Numbered from the stretch's first letter, positions 17,613 through 28,600 are shown. The stretch: DNA of 64,000 nt from Bacillus sp. FJAT-50079 (GCF_018343515.1 NZ_JAGYPD010000010.1:1-64000), one strand, 5' to 3'. Numbers and translations are program-made. The notes: generated by a model from the sequence alone, not told the origin.

Positions 17613-18503
17613 TCATTTCACAATATTGTTCAATTTCCCGATTTTTTCAATCTCAATCTCAATTTCGTCACCTTTTTGGAGAAAACGTGGCGGCTTAAAA
17701 CCTTTTCCTACACCTGCTGGCGTTCCAGTAGCAATTATATCACCTGGCTCTAGTGTCATTCCTCTAGAAAGGACAGAGATGATTTCTTCAATCGGAAAAA
17801 TAAAATGCTCCGTATTCGATTGTTGACGAATTTCCCCATTTACTTTCGTCGTAATCGATAACTTTCCTGGTTCTGGTAATTCCTCTTTATGAACGATCCA
17901 AGGACCAATCGGGCATGACGTATCCAAGCTCTTACCGATGAAAAATTGTTTATGCCGCTGCTGCAAATCCCTTGCCGTAATATCATTAATAATGGTGTAG
18001 CCAAAAACAAAGTCCAATGCTTTATCACGAGCAATATTTCTTCCCTTTTTCCCAATCACGAGGGCGAGCTCCCCTTCATAATCAAGCTCTGAAGTGAGCT
18101 TTTCATGACGTTCGATGGACTGAAGATGTCCAGTTACAGTCGTAGGAGCCTTTGTAAAGACCATGACATGCTCAGGAATATCAGCTTCACTTCCCATTTC
18201 AATCGCATGATCACGATAATTTTTCCCGACACACATAATATTCTTTCTCGGTCTTGTAAGCGGAGCTAACCAAGTAAGCTCATCAAACGATAAGAAATAT
18301 TGTTCAGTTTCGCTCGCTTTACGATAAAGCTCTTTAACAAGCTTAGCACTATCCTCGCCGCCCTCAATCATTTCTTGAAGCGATGCAGGATAGTCGATTT
18401 GTTGATCTTTTGCAAACTGCACGATATCCCATACACCCAGTCTTGCTTCGTCTACGATTCCATATTTTTCGTTTTCATCCACCATAAAACTCATAAACTT
18501 CAT
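17613..18503 (-). CDS. yisK: YisK, fumarylacetoacetate hydrolase-fold protein
   Basis: The 296-residue FAH-superfamily enzyme has the metal-binding set visible as ELDYEGELALVIG, VNDITARDLQ-type INDITARDLQ and KSLDTSCPIGP. GDIIATGTPAGVGKG is in the C-terminal part. B. subtilis YisK is reported as an oxaloacetate decarboxylase linked to cell-wall phenotypes; the same activity is inferred here. Start ATG 18503 (MKFMSFMVD) has AGGGGTGAT upstream; the longer frame from 18548 overlaps the preceding gene. It lies 5 bp behind the DUF418 gene, so the two are probably cotranscribed. Confidence 0.92.
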   Translation of the reverse strand: MKFMSFMVDENEKYGIVDEARLGVWDIVQFAKDQQIDYPASLQEMIEGGEDSAKLVKELYRKASETEQYFLSFDELTWLAPLTRPRKNIMCVGKNYRDHAIEMGSEADIPEHVMVFTKAPTTVTGHLQSIERHEKLTSELDYEGELALVIGKKGRNIARDKALDFVFGYTIINDITARDLQQRHKQFFIGKSLDTSCPIGPWIVHKEELPEPGKLSITTKVNGEIRQQSNTEHFIFPIEEIISVLSRGMTLEPGDIIATGTPAGVGKGFKPPRFLQKGDEIEIEIEKIGKLNNIVK

Positions 18504-18508
18504 TATGA

Positions 18509-19681
18509 TCACCCCTGTTTCATTTTTCCATATGTCATCCATCGCCATAATTTTTCAATCGGCCCTTGCCGAAACTTCGAGAGCCAAATTTCAGCTAAGA
18601 TCACTTGAATAATGTAAATAGCAATCGCGAGCCATGTAGCCACTGCCATCGATACTTGACCATACAACCCAAACCCATAGCTATAAAAAATAAGCGTCCC
18701 AATGATTGATTGTGTGATGTAGATAGTTAACGACATTCTTCCAGCAGATGCAACCGGCTTCAATAGTTTCGCAACAATTTTGCTATTCATCAGTAATATA
18801 ATAATCGCAATATAACTGAAACCAAGAATTGGACCTCCAATCATATCTTGCACATATTGAATCGTAATCGAAGGTTTTATATAGAAGGGAAGCATTTTTA
18901 CCGCGAGTCCAATCGGCAATGTGCAAAGCAAAATTAAAACCCATTTCAATTTTTGCTGATTTGCCCGTCTAAGCCATTGAAGTTTTGCCGCCCCTGCTCC
19001 GATTAGCATTAAAGGCAAAATAATAAAGATGAGTAATAAAATCCCATCTATTCCAACATTTAAAGACCAGTCTAAAAACCTTTGCCTCGTTATTTCTAAA
19101 AAACTACCTGTCGCATACGTGTCAGCTGATATTTGCAAACCCGCAACATCGGTAAAATCAGCAAGTGTTCCATCGCCAATATAAGAATAGGCGATAAATA
19201 ATGTGCCAATGAAAACCTGCGGGAGGAAGTAAAGAAGAAAACCTGTCCAAAGAAGAGCCCGTCCCGACATTTTTAAAAATAATAAAAGCAGTAACCCAAC
19301 GAGAGCGTATGTCATCAATATATCACCGTACCAAATCAAAAAGGCATGGATGATTCCAAAAAGCAATAAAACAATCAATCTTCTAATGCTTATCTTCCAA
19401 AACGACACATCTTTAACCGCAGCTCGTTCTTGCATGATGACCATTCCATAGCCAAACATCATCGCAAAGATTGGATAAAAGCTCCCTTGTACGAAAATAT
19501 CAATCCATGAATATACGGTTAAATCACTGTATTTAAACCATTCATATGGATTGTAATAACTAAATGGAGTATGAAAACTAATCATATTTACAAGTAAAAT
19601 TCCAAGTAGCGAGATGCCCCTCAACACATCAAGTGATTGGATTCTTTGATTGGAACGAATCGGTTCCATTGTAACACGCAT
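18509..19681 (-). CDS. DUF418 family integral membrane protein
   Basis: The 390-residue polytopic protein begins after a short cytoplasmic tail with SLDVLRGISLLGILLVNM, the N-terminal DUF418 (YeiB-like) signature. About ten helices follow, and GRMSLTIYITQSIIGTLIF marks the C-terminal DUF418 domain. Family members are plasma-membrane proteins of unknown activity, distantly related to acyltransferase-3 and HGSNAT-like folds. The ATG at 19681 has AGGAGG 8 nt upstream. It is divergent from gerPA and probably cotranscribed with yisK. Confidence 0.85.
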   Translation of the reverse strand: MRVTMEPIRSNQRIQSLDVLRGISLLGILLVNMISFHTPFSYYNPYEWFKYSDLTVYSWIDIFVQGSFYPIFAMMFGYGMVIMQERAAVKDVSFWKISIRRLIVLLLFGIIHAFLIWYGDILMTYALVGLLLLLFLKMSGRALLWTGFLLYFLPQVFIGTLFIAYSYIGDGTLADFTDVAGLQISADTYATGSFLEITRQRFLDWSLNVGIDGILLLIFIILPLMLIGAGAAKLQWLRRANQQKLKWVLILLCTLPIGLAVKMLPFYIKPSITIQYVQDMIGGPILGFSYIAIIILLMNSKIVAKLLKPVASAGRMSLTIYITQSIIGTLIFYSYGFGLYGQVSMAVATWLAIAIYIIQVILAEIWLSKFRQGPIEKLWRWMTYGKMKQG

Positions 19682-19744
19682 ATGTATTTCCTCCTGAAGC
19701 CTCTTTTTCTACACCTTCTCATTGTAACTTCTGGGCGACTTTAT

Positions 19745-19772
19745 CACAAATTCTTTTTCCTCTCATAAAATA
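19745..19772 (+). promoter_or_regulatory. Sigma-K promoter of the gerP operon
   Basis: CAC (19745-19747), exactly 16 bp, then CATAAAATA (19764-19772) matches the sigma-K consensus (mACm - N16 - CATAnnnTA). It predicts late mother-cell expression of gerPA-gerPF, as known in Bacillus. Confidence 0.88.
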
Positions 19773-19806
19773 TGATAGTAGAGCTTAAGAAAGGATGTGA
19801 ACGGTT

Positions 19807-20028
19807 ATGCCTGGATTTGTCGGTGCCGTTCAAATAATTAACGTTAGTTCGGCGGCCGTATTTCATATTGGGGATGTTTTTCTAATTAATCCTTTCAGTA
19901 ACTCAAAAACCTACGCGGGAGCGGGATCTTTCATAACCGGCGAAGATATTACCGTTACAAATGAAATTTCATCGACGAATACGTATGACAATGATGCCGT
20001 TGATCAACCGTTGCTTCTAAATCTTTAG
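19807..20028 (+). CDS. gerPA: GerPA spore germination protein
   Basis: The 73-residue GerPA/GerPF-family protein begins MPGFVGAVQIINVSSAAVFH and ends DQPLLLNL. GerP proteins are made in the mother cell and help nutrient germinants pass the spore coat to reach the Ger receptors. It is the first gene of a six-gene operon behind a sigma-K promoter. AAGGATGTGA serves as ribosome-binding site. It is paralogous to GerPF at the operon's other end. Confidence 0.95.
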   Translation: MPGFVGAVQIINVSSAAVFHIGDVFLINPFSNSKTYAGAGSFITGEDITVTNEISSTNTYDNDAVDQPLLLNL

Positions 20029-20039
20029 GAGGGTTGGCA

Positions 20040-20255
20040 ATGATTATTAATGTTCAACAATCCATCCATATTCATATGATAAAAATCGGGGGGATTTCAA
20101 ACTCCTCCGTTTTTCAAATTGGCACATCAGGGATGATTACACCAGCCTCCTATTTATATAATACTGGAGAATTCCAAACTGCTGCCCCCGAAGCTTTAAA
20201 AATCGGGCAAGAAACGCAAGAGGAACTGGCAGAGACAAGTTTTGTTCCGCTGTAA
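20040..20255 (+). CDS. gerPB: GerPB spore germination protein
   Basis: The 71-residue product MIINVQQSIHIHMIKIGG contains the SNSSVFQIGTSG segment shared with other GerP proteins, and a short acidic C-terminus. Start ATG 20040 has AGGAGGG six bases upstream; the TTG at 20034 overlaps that site. It lies 11 bp behind gerPA. It has a presumed coat-permeability role with the other GerP proteins. Confidence 0.94.
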   Translation: MIINVQQSIHIHMIKIGGISNSSVFQIGTSGMITPASYLYNTGEFQTAAPEALKIGQETQEELAETSFVPL

Positions 20256-20288
20256 TGCAAAAGCAGGTCGTATAGGAAAGGCGGTGAT

Positions 20289-20906
20289 ATGGTGGATGTT
20301 CAGTATTGTATACAGCAGCTCTATGAATATGTAAACCAACAACATTATGAACTAGCAAAGCTACGGAAAGAAGTAGATCGTTTAGAAAATGAAGTAAAGA
20401 AATTAAAAGATAAACCTGGGATCACAGTGGAAAGACTTGAATATAAATTTGACCAACTAAAAGTCGAAACATTGGAAGGTACATTGAATATTGGTTTAAA
20501 TCCTGCTGATTTGAAACAGATTGAAGACGTAGCCATTCCTACTCCTTCACAGCCACCATCTCCCGTCAAATTTAATGAGGAGCAAAAGGAAATACTGACA
20601 AGCCGTCTGAATGATTATATTGAAAATGATGTAAAATCAGTGATTCACGAAACGGAGAAACAAACGGGGATAAAGCTTGCTCCTCAACATATTGCAATGA
20701 TTCAAGATGATATTCGCAAACAATTGCCTACACGCACCGAACATTATATTCAATTTTTTAGTCATCAAAAAGACAAAGACAGATCTGAGGAACAGCTTGG
20801 CGAAAGATTATATCGAACGATTGTAGCAGATATCGATCAAGCTGTCCGTGCCTTTATTATACAAACAGCAAATAATGAGAAAGGAAAGGGATACAATGGA
20901 ACTTAA
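20289..20906 (+). CDS. gerPC: GerPC spore germination protein
   Basis: The 205-residue protein is the largest of the operon. An N-terminal coiled coil (residues about 10-45, ELAKLRKEVDRLENEVKKLK) is followed by a Pro-rich linker (TPSQPPSPV) and a helical C-terminal domain. GerPC is required for germinant access in Bacillus. AAAGGCGGTGAT precedes the ATG. Its end overlaps the gerPD start by 11 bp, which indicates translational coupling. Confidence 0.95.
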   Translation: MVDVQYCIQQLYEYVNQQHYELAKLRKEVDRLENEVKKLKDKPGITVERLEYKFDQLKVETLEGTLNIGLNPADLKQIEDVAIPTPSQPPSPVKFNEEQKEILTSRLNDYIENDVKSVIHETEKQTGIKLAPQHIAMIQDDIRKQLPTRTEHYIQFFSHQKDKDRSEEQLGERLYRTIVADIDQAVRAFIIQTANNEKGKGYNGT

Positions 20907-21072
20907 TGTTGTCAATCGAGAACTTTGTGTTGGTGAAGTGAAAATTACCGGTGTAACAACTTCATCATTGTTTTTAATTGGGGATGCCAATTCAATCCAG
21001 CTCGCTTCGACTTTTGACACCCCACCCGAATCATTAATTATCGGACCATTTTTACCGCTTGCAAAAGGGTAG
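20896..21072 (+). CDS. gerPD: GerPD spore germination protein
   Basis: The 58-residue protein MELNVVNRELCVGEVKITGV has SSLFLIGDANSIQLAS, the repeated GerP motif also seen in GerPA, PB and PE, and FDTPPESLIIGPF near its end. The ATG lies within the gerPC 3' end with GGAAAGGG upstream. It is part of the sigma-K operon. Its molecular function is unknown beyond the permeability phenotype of gerP mutants. Confidence 0.93.
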   Translation: MELNVVNRELCVGEVKITGVTTSSLFLIGDANSIQLASTFDTPPESLIIGPFLPLAKG

Positions 21073-21076
21073 GATC

Positions 21077-21469
21077 ATGCAAATTCGCAGCAGTCACGTC
21101 AAAGATATTCGGGTCAAATCAATGTTGCTCGGAGCGGTGATGGAAGTAGGCGACTCTGTACATTTATCAGCACATAGCAATGTAATCGCAATTCAAAGAG
21201 AGAAAGAAATTTTTTATGGAAATGAGGGGAATTTCCAAGAAATCCCTCTTTTCACCGAACCAATCCCGCTTCCAACTCCGCCATTTATGCCTCCCATCAT
21301 TCATAAGGTCAATGAAATACCGAATATTACTGTTAACTGTATATCCATTATAGGGATATCAGCATCAGCCATCTTTCATATTGGCAACACTGATCATGTA
21401 TCGCTAGAATCAAGGATATGGCATCAACGACAACTCGAAGAAAGAACTAATTCAGTGCATAAGGAGTGA
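21077..21469 (+). CDS. gerPE: GerPE spore germination protein
   Basis: The 130-residue protein MQIRSSHVKDIRVKSMLLGA has a Pro-rich middle (PIPLPTPPFMPPI) and a second GerP-type segment SASAIFHIGNTDHV. ATG 21077 was preferred to the upstream TTG at 21059, which lies inside gerPD; the ribosome-binding site is modest (AGGGTAGGA). It starts 4 bp after the gerPD stop. Confidence 0.92.
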   Translation: MQIRSSHVKDIRVKSMLLGAVMEVGDSVHLSAHSNVIAIQREKEIFYGNEGNFQEIPLFTEPIPLPTPPFMPPIIHKVNEIPNITVNCISIIGISASAIFHIGNTDHVSLESRIWHQRQLEERTNSVHKE

Positions 21470-21474
21470 TAAAA

Positions 21475-21693
21475 ATGCCGGCTTTTACCGGTCCAGTGCA
21501 AATTTTTAATGTTGGTGGTGGAAGTGTTCAATTTGGTGATACAGCTGTCGTTTCTCCAAAGACGAGCACAAAATCCACATCGGGATCAGGCTCACTTAGC
21601 ACGGGCGGTTTCGTCTTTATCATCGACGGACTTAGCTTCAATGCAACAATCGACTCACAATTGCTCGATCAACCGATCGTTGGCAATAATTAA
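21475..21693 (+). CDS. gerPF: GerPF spore germination protein
   Basis: The 72-residue GerPA-like protein MPAFTGPVQIFNVGGGSVQF has a Ser-, Thr- and Gly-rich middle (KSTSGSGSLSTGGF) and ends DQPIVGNN. AAGGAG lies 8 nt upstream of ATG 21475. It is the last gene of the operon and is followed by a terminator. Confidence 0.95.
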   Translation: MPAFTGPVQIFNVGGGSVQFGDTAVVSPKTSTKSTSGSGSLSTGGFVFIIDGLSFNATIDSQLLDQPIVGNN

Positions 21694-21700
21694 TCTCAAG

Positions 21701-21736
21701 AAAACCGGTATCGTATATCGATAGCCGGTTTTTTTG
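21701..21736 (+). terminator. Terminator of the gerP operon
   Basis: AAAACCGGTATCG / CGATAGCCGGTTTTTTT forms a hairpin with a T-run. The following 165 bp up to the addA stop contain only a weak inverted repeat (ATCAGTAGG / CCTTACTGAT) that could terminate addA. Confidence 0.9.
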
Positions 21737-21902
21737 AGGATGATTTAACTCGAATAATGGAATCTCCCATTTCTATAAGCTGTGGGATGAAAATCAGTAG
21801 GAGGTTTGAACACCTTACTGATCCTCCGGCGGATATTACAGATTTTTAGAGGAGCCTTTAGAATGAGCTCACGCCGAGACGTAATTCACACCATTTTCCT
21901 AT

Positions 21903-24900
21903 CTATATTTCCAAATATTCGCCGCCATCAAAAAAATATACGTACGTGTGACGAACAGGCTTTTTTAGAATTTCTTCGATCGCACGTTTATAAAAGCTAA
22001 GCTGTACACGATATCGCTTTTCAAGTACAGGGATTGCTTCAGCAAAACCACCAGGAAAAACTCCTTCAATTGCATCTGTTTTATAATCAAGCAATATGAC
22101 ACCATTTTGATCTTCGATGATACAGTCTATAATCCCTTGGACGAGCACTTTCTCATCAAGCCCATCCCAATCCGGGTAAACCTCATTAGCAGGAATACCG
22201 ATTGTAAACGGAATTTCACGGGATACTTTTTTAGCTTGGAGCATTCGTTCACCAAGCCCACCTTGGAAAAATTGTACAATTTGCATTGCCGACACTGCTT
22301 CAATTTGCTCTTCTGTCATTAACTCTTTCCTAACTAACTCGCCTAATAACTCGTTTACTTCTTTTTCAGTTGGGATCTTATCCAATGAAATATGCTGCAT
22401 AACAGCATGCATCGCCGTCCCTTTTTCGGCTGGAGTTAATGCTTTCTTTTCTCTCATAAATCTTGGTCTATCAAAGATTGCTTTTCTTTTAATTAATTGT
22501 GTATCACTCATTTCATCACGCGCTTCAGCCAATCGTTTTAACTCCGATACAGATTGCTTTGACATTCTTTTTGTTGCAATCGAATGATCATATTCCCAAG
22601 TAAGCCGGGCATGAATCTCCTGCTGGAAAGGAGATTTATGCACACTTTGTTCACCATTTTCAACAATTTCCTGCCAATCAATCTGCTCATCGATTGTTTT
22701 TTGTTGCTCATATGCTAAAGTTGCTCGAGGAACGATCGTAATCGCCCATTGTGATGGATGATTCGTCACGTCTGATAGCCCACCATGTAATGATTGCTCA
22801 CCAAAAATAGGCTCTATATCACGGTGTCTTGCCAATGCAAGTCCAATCCAGTCAATATATGAGGTCGCTTTTGCCCGCTCATAGTCAGGTAATAACCAAT
22901 CATCATAACGAGTCGCTTGCCTCCATTTTTTCAATTCCTTCTCAACATTTTTCACACTGCTTATTAAGTATAACTTTTCCTTCGCTCGCGTCATCGCAAC
23001 ATATAAAACACGCATTTCTTCCGCGAGCAACTCCATTTTCTTCTTACGCTTTAACGCAAGCTGTGGGAGGGATGGATAAGATATTCTTTTTTCCGCATCA
23101 ATATATTTGCTCGCAAATCCGTAGTCTTTATCAAATAAATAACTGCTATGAATATCCATCATATTAAATTTACGTGCTATTCCAGCTGTAAACACAACTG
23201 GAAACTCTAACCCTTTACTTGCATGAATCGTCATAATCCGAACGACATCCTCCTGCTCACCGAGCGCACGAGCCGTTCCTAAATCACTGCCTCGCTCCCT
23301 CATTCTCTCAATAAAGCGAAGAAAACGGAATAACCCGCGAAAAGATGTTTCCTCATATTGGCGTGCACGATCATAAAGAGCTCGTAAATTCGCTTGCCTT
23401 TGCTTTCCACCTGGAAGCCCGCCAACAAATTCATAAAAGCCCGTATCTCGGTAAAGCTGCCATATTAATTCTGATAATGCACCTTCACGAGCTAAGCTTC
23501 TCCATTCATGAAAATGTTGGAATAATTGTGTAAGCTTTTTCTTTGTTTGCTCGTAATCTCGATGATCGGCTCCGTTAAGAAAAGCTTTTGTAGCTGCATA
23601 ATAACTTCCTTTTGACTGCAACCGAATATACGCTAGCTCCTCCTCAGTTAAGCCAACGATTGGCGATCTTAATACAGAAGCAAGTGGAATGTCTTGATCT
23701 GGGTTATCAATGATTTGCAGTAAAGACATCATAATGGTCACTTCTGTTGCATCAAAATAACCTGTCGATAAATCGGCGTATACGGGAATGCCCAAATGTT
23801 TACATTCCTCAATTATATCAGGGGTCCATGTCATCGATCGAACTAAAATAACGATATCGCGATAACGAATCGGCTGTTCGATTCCCTTTTTCAAATCGGT
23901 AACCAGCTTTTGCTCATCGATCATCGCTCTAATTTTCCCTGCAATAAACCGTGCCTCAAGCTTCGATTGCTCGAGTTCGACGGCATCAAAGCCCTCCACC
24001 ACTTCTTCAGTGTCGTTGCTTCCTTCACTTGATTCATCGTTCATATCAATGATAGCCACTTCAATTGGAAACTGCTCCGCTTCCGAATAACCTGATCCTT
24101 TCACAAGCTCTGCATCATGACTATATTCAATCTCACCAACGGTCTTACCCATGATTTGTTTAAATAGAAAATTCGTTCCTGCTAACACTTCTGCTCTGCT
24201 TCGAAAATTTCGGGCAAGATCGATTCTCAGTCCCGTGTCTTTTCCTTCTTGCGAAAATCTTACATATTTATTTAAAAATAAATTCGGTTCTGCAAGACGA
24301 AACCGATAGATTGATTGTTTGACATCGCCGACCATAAATAGATTGCCATCATATTCGCCTTCCGCTGAAACGAGACGAATGATCGTCTCTTGAACCATAT
24401 TGACATCTTGATACTCATCGACGAGTACTTCTTTAAATTGGTTTCGATACTGAGTGGCGATTTCAGATGGTACTCTTTCATCCAAATCTTCTTTTTCCGT
24501 AAGAATTTCTAAACATAGATGTTCTAAATCGGAAAAGTCAACAAGCCCTTTTTCTGCTTTTTTAAGTGCGAATTGCTGGGCAAATAATTTTACCATTTCA
24601 GCCAATGTGAAAAAGATCGGCTGCATTTTCCCCATATCCTTAAGGAATGTTTGTGGGGAACGGAAAAATAGTTCCTTTGTTAGTTTATCAAGCATTGTTT
24701 TTGCTGTTTTACGAAGCTCGTCCGCTTCTTTTACGAGCTCATTATCAAACTCATCACCACGGCATGTTTTCGCTCTGCCAAATTTCCAACCTTGATTAAA
24801 AACTTGATATAATTCATTCCAGCCTTTTTCTGCTGCCTGTTCCATTCCAGCAATCACTTGTAAATCTTCCAAGTAATTAACTGCTCGTGGCGCTGGCCCA

Positions 24901-25655
24901 CCTGGTTGCTTACTCATTGCGAGCGCTTCTTGTAGAAGCCCCTTCGCTCCTGTTAATTGCAGTTTAACATCAAAGATCAGTGCTTCGATAAATGGCAGCT
25001 CCTCAACATTTGTGCCTTCTGTGACATCATACATCGCAACAAGCTGATCAAGCCATGCATTTGGTTCAGGATGTGAACGGGAGAAATCATATAATTTTAA
25101 AACAAGGCCAAACAAAGCATCATCATTGCGGTCACTTGTAAATGTATCGACTAATTGATAAAAGCGATCGTTCTTTTCCTTGCCATACTCTTCTTCAAAC
25201 AAATCGTTCAACACTTCATCACGAAGGAGATCCGCTTCTGTTTGATCAGCAATCCGAAAGCCTGGGTCGATATCAATGAGATAATAATGTTTTCTAACCA
25301 CTTCAAGACAGAATGAGTGCAACGTTGAAATCGATGCACTATTTAACAAGCTAAGCTGTCTTCTCAAATGAGAAGAAGTTGGATTAGCATCAATCTCTCG
25401 TTGAAGTGCTTCACCAATCCGTTGCCTCATTTCAGCTGCCGCCGCATTCGTAAATGTCGCTACTAAAAGGCGATCGACATCAAGCGGATCTTCTTCAGCC
25501 AAAATCTTTTGTATGATTCTTTCAACGAGAACAGCAGTCTTCCCTGAACCCGCCGCGGCTGCTACTAAAATATCTTGATCCTTTGCCATGATTGCTTTCC
25601 ATTGATCGTCCGTCCAATGGGCAAGTTCAGGCTTAGCCGGGATGATTGTTTTCAT
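21903..25655 (-). CDS. addA: AddA, helicase-nuclease subunit A
   Basis: AddA is the UvrD/RecB-like subunit of the AddAB complex that unwinds and resects double-strand breaks and recognises Chi. The 1250 residues contain the Walker A AAAGSGKTAVLVER near residue 40, Walker B VDEYQDVN, motif VGDVKQSIYRFR, motif VI VLYVAMTRAKEKLYL and a C-terminal RecB-type nuclease with the LLDYKTD motif. The protein length matches B. subtilis AddA (about 1230 aa). Its start overlaps the addB stop by 4 bp (ATGA). Confidence 0.97.
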   Translation of the reverse strand: MKTIIPAKPELAHWTDDQWKAIMAKDQDILVAAAAGSGKTAVLVERIIQKILAEEDPLDVDRLLVATFTNAAAAEMRQRIGEALQREIDANPTSSHLRRQLSLLNSASISTLHSFCLEVVRKHYYLIDIDPGFRIADQTEADLLRDEVLNDLFEEEYGKEKNDRFYQLVDTFTSDRNDDALFGLVLKLYDFSRSHPEPNAWLDQLVAMYDVTEGTNVEELPFIEALIFDVKLQLTGAKGLLQEALAMSKQPGGPAPRAVNYLEDLQVIAGMEQAAEKGWNELYQVFNQGWKFGRAKTCRGDEFDNELVKEADELRKTAKTMLDKLTKELFFRSPQTFLKDMGKMQPIFFTLAEMVKLFAQQFALKKAEKGLVDFSDLEHLCLEILTEKEDLDERVPSEIATQYRNQFKEVLVDEYQDVNMVQETIIRLVSAEGEYDGNLFMVGDVKQSIYRFRLAEPNLFLNKYVRFSQEGKDTGLRIDLARNFRSRAEVLAGTNFLFKQIMGKTVGEIEYSHDAELVKGSGYSEAEQFPIEVAIIDMNDESSEGSNDTEEVVEGFDAVELEQSKLEARFIAGKIRAMIDEQKLVTDLKKGIEQPIRYRDIVILVRSMTWTPDIIEECKHLGIPVYADLSTGYFDATEVTIMMSLLQIIDNPDQDIPLASVLRSPIVGLTEEELAYIRLQSKGSYYAATKAFLNGADHRDYEQTKKKLTQLFQHFHEWRSLAREGALSELIWQLYRDTGFYEFVGGLPGGKQRQANLRALYDRARQYEETSFRGLFRFLRFIERMRERGSDLGTARALGEQEDVVRIMTIHASKGLEFPVVFTAGIARKFNMMDIHSSYLFDKDYGFASKYIDAEKRISYPSLPQLALKRKKKMELLAEEMRVLYVAMTRAKEKLYLISSVKNVEKELKKWRQATRYDDWLLPDYERAKATSYIDWIGLALARHRDIEPIFGEQSLHGGLSDVTNHPSQWAITIVPRATLAYEQQKTIDEQIDWQEIVENGEQSVHKSPFQQEIHARLTWEYDHSIATKRMSKQSVSELKRLAEARDEMSDTQLIKRKAIFDRPRFMREKKALTPAEKGTAMHAVMQHISLDKIPTEKEVNELLGELVRKELMTEEQIEAVSAMQIVQFFQGGLGERMLQAKKVSREIPFTIGIPANEVYPDWDGLDEKVLVQGIIDCIIEDQNGVILLDYKTDAIEGVFPGGFAEAIPVLEKRYRVQLSFYKRAIEEILKKPVRHTYVYFFDGGEYLEI

Positions 25656-28600
25656 ATTTCTTCCTCCCTCCTCATCCGATCCAACACTTCGGATGACGGC
25701 TGTGGTTGAATGATTCGATATTGATTGGCATCTAATGATTGGTCAAATTGACAAATCGAGCGGTAGGAGCAGAATTGACATGGTGTTCGATCCTTCATTT
25801 TGTAAGGGTCAATTTCAACATTTCCGGCAATGATTTTATCCCCAGCATCTTGATAAAGTTTGCGCACATATCGTTTTAACAAGGCAAAATCCTCTGGACT
25901 CGCCGAATTTCTTTTTGATTGAGCTGATAAGCTTCCATCACGATTAATTCTTGCTGATACAATATCAGAACTTCCGATTTCCAACGAAGTATCCATCAAT
26001 CGAATCACATCGGGGTCGCCTAAAAGCAAACCTTTCATTTTAAAACTCTTTATAATTTCTTGCTCAAGATCATCAAGCGTTAAAATTTGATTGCTATCAA
26101 TTAACGGGTTGTGTAAATGAAAATAAAGAACTCCGGCAGGAATTGCCTCCTTACCAATCAACGACTGGGAATGAGTAACAATAATATCTAAATAAGTAAG
26201 CATTTGTAGTGCAAGACCATGATATACTTCATTTACATCAAGGCCACGAGAACTTGACTTATAATCAATCACTCTTAAATAGACACCATTTTCATCTTCC
26301 GCCTTATCAACCCGATCAATTCGACCTTGAAGCTGCATTTTTGTTCCATTTTTCAATGTGAAAGCGAATGGCGGCAATTCCTTATGTGGTCCGAAAGCAA
26401 GTTCAATTCCGACTGGAACGAACCCACTCGATTTCGCATGGCTGCTCAGCACAAACGAAGCCCTGCCAATAACTTGCTCGAGCTTTCTTTTAATATAATA
26501 ATAGCGGTTCGAGCTTAATAAAATTTGATGCTGAAGCTTCGGAGCAAGATATTCAACCGCTTCTCTTGCTAGCCATTCACATTGTTCCTTCGTTAAATTT
26601 GCCCACGATAAATCTTTCCTATTAATCTCATCCGCAATCCATTTTAATGCACCATGAAATAAATCACCAATATGCGGTGCTTCCAGCTTAAATGTATCTC
26701 GTTCCCTTAGCTTAAGCCCATGCGATATAAAATGAGAAAATGGGCAACTATGGAATAGTTCCATTCTCGATACACTCGCGAGAATCTCATCACCATATAA
26801 TTGTTCACTCGTTTGAGTGGTAAGCTTTTTCGTTTCGTTTTGATAAAATAAGCTAGAAAGAATTCGTCTTGATTTTTCTCGCCACATCGGAGATTCCACA
26901 TAAAAATTGTACACATCCCACCAAAAATCAGCGATAGGATAATGACGTTTTTTTAGTTCCAATTGGGCAGTTAAATAAGAAATCGCGGTGTTTGGATGTG
27001 AGACATATGCTAGCTGCTCCTCGGGGAGTTGTTCACTTGGTTCATTTACGATATTAACTTCCGACAGTTTCGGGAACATAGATTTAATTTTTTTAATATA
27101 TGGAGAAGCTAGCAACGATTTTCCTTCTTCATTTGCAAGTGGATATGATAAATAAAGTTTCTCAGCCGCACTCGTTAATGCTCGGTACGCGATAAAATCT
27201 TCATCTAGCAATCGCCTTTTACTTCCTCCAGAAACTCCGAGACCACTTTCTAATAGCTTCTCGCGGTCATCATCAGATAGAATGCCTTCCTCCCCTAGTT
27301 TTGCAGGAATAACACCATCGTTTAAACCAACTACAAACGTGGCTTTCATATGCGAAAGTCGCGATAATTCTAAATCAGCCACAAACACTTGATCCATGGC
27401 AGGTGGAATAATCGAGAATTTCATCGCTTCCAATCCCGACTCTAAAACCGCAATAAATTTTTTCAGAGGCAATTTCTCTCCCCCGAAAATTTCAACAAAT
27501 TGATCAAGCAATTCAATCACTGCATTCCAAGCTTGATCATGTTGTCTTGCTCGAGCCAATTGTCCTCGTTCCTCCGCAGCATCGCTCTTCTCCTTGAGTT
27601 TTTCCGGAATATAAAGCTCTTCAAGCAATAAATAAAGCGCCTCGCATAGCTCGCGGCCATTTTTCGCTTTTTTCAAACGTCTTGATAAACGTAGCAAAGG
27701 AGAAGCGACCATATGTCTTGCTTCATTAATATCCTCTTCCATTTCTCGTTCCGCATCGGTCTGGGCTGCATTATAAAGCTCCAACCCTTGAAAACGCCGG
27801 TATTGCCATCGTTGCTTCTCATTCGTCCAATAATTTCCTTTAATTCCATATGCTAATACATAGTTTTCGAGACTGTCCATTTGCTCTCTTAATGCATTCA
27901 CATTCGATCCGAGCGGATATAATAAATCGGTTTTCACCGCTCTAAATACAGGCTCATAGCCCCAGGAGCTGCTAACCACTTCCAATGCTGAGCGAATGAA
28001 TTCAATTAGCGGGTGATTAAGCATCGACTGCTTTTGATCCATGAAATAAGGAATATGATAGTCAGCAAAAACCGTTTCAAGCATCTCCTTATAATCATTT
28101 CCGTTACGAATTAAGATTGCGATATCTTGATAGCGATACTTATCCTCCATCACAAGTTTACGAATTTCTCTTGCGATTCCTTCCATTTCGGCACGGCGAT
28201 TCGCCGCAGTCATTAGCTGAATCGCTGGCCCCTTTTCAAAAATCGGAGCAGGACGTTTATCAAAGCGTGATTCTAAATGATATAATCCTTGGCCATGGAA
28301 GCGTTGATTGCCCGCTAAAAATACATCCTCTTCTATCGTAATTTGATGATTTCTGGCAAGTTCATATAAGTTTGAATATGATTCGCCTGTTAGTCGGAAT
28401 AAATGCAATTCATCAGGCAGCATACCATGCTTGAACGGTCGATCTAATACGAGCGAAACGGAAACCCTTCGGCAATTTTTCATAAGCCGTTCTATGACCA
28501 TATATTCTTGGGGCGTGAAACTATGAAAACCATCGATGTACACCTCTGCATCCTTTAAATAATTCGATTGATCAATCGCATCTGCAAGCAGAGTTAAATA

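Noticed and set aside
20345-20569. Antisense ORFs inside gerPC, addA, clpB and yhaN
   Set aside because: All lie within strongly supported genes on the opposite strand and have no similarity to known proteins.
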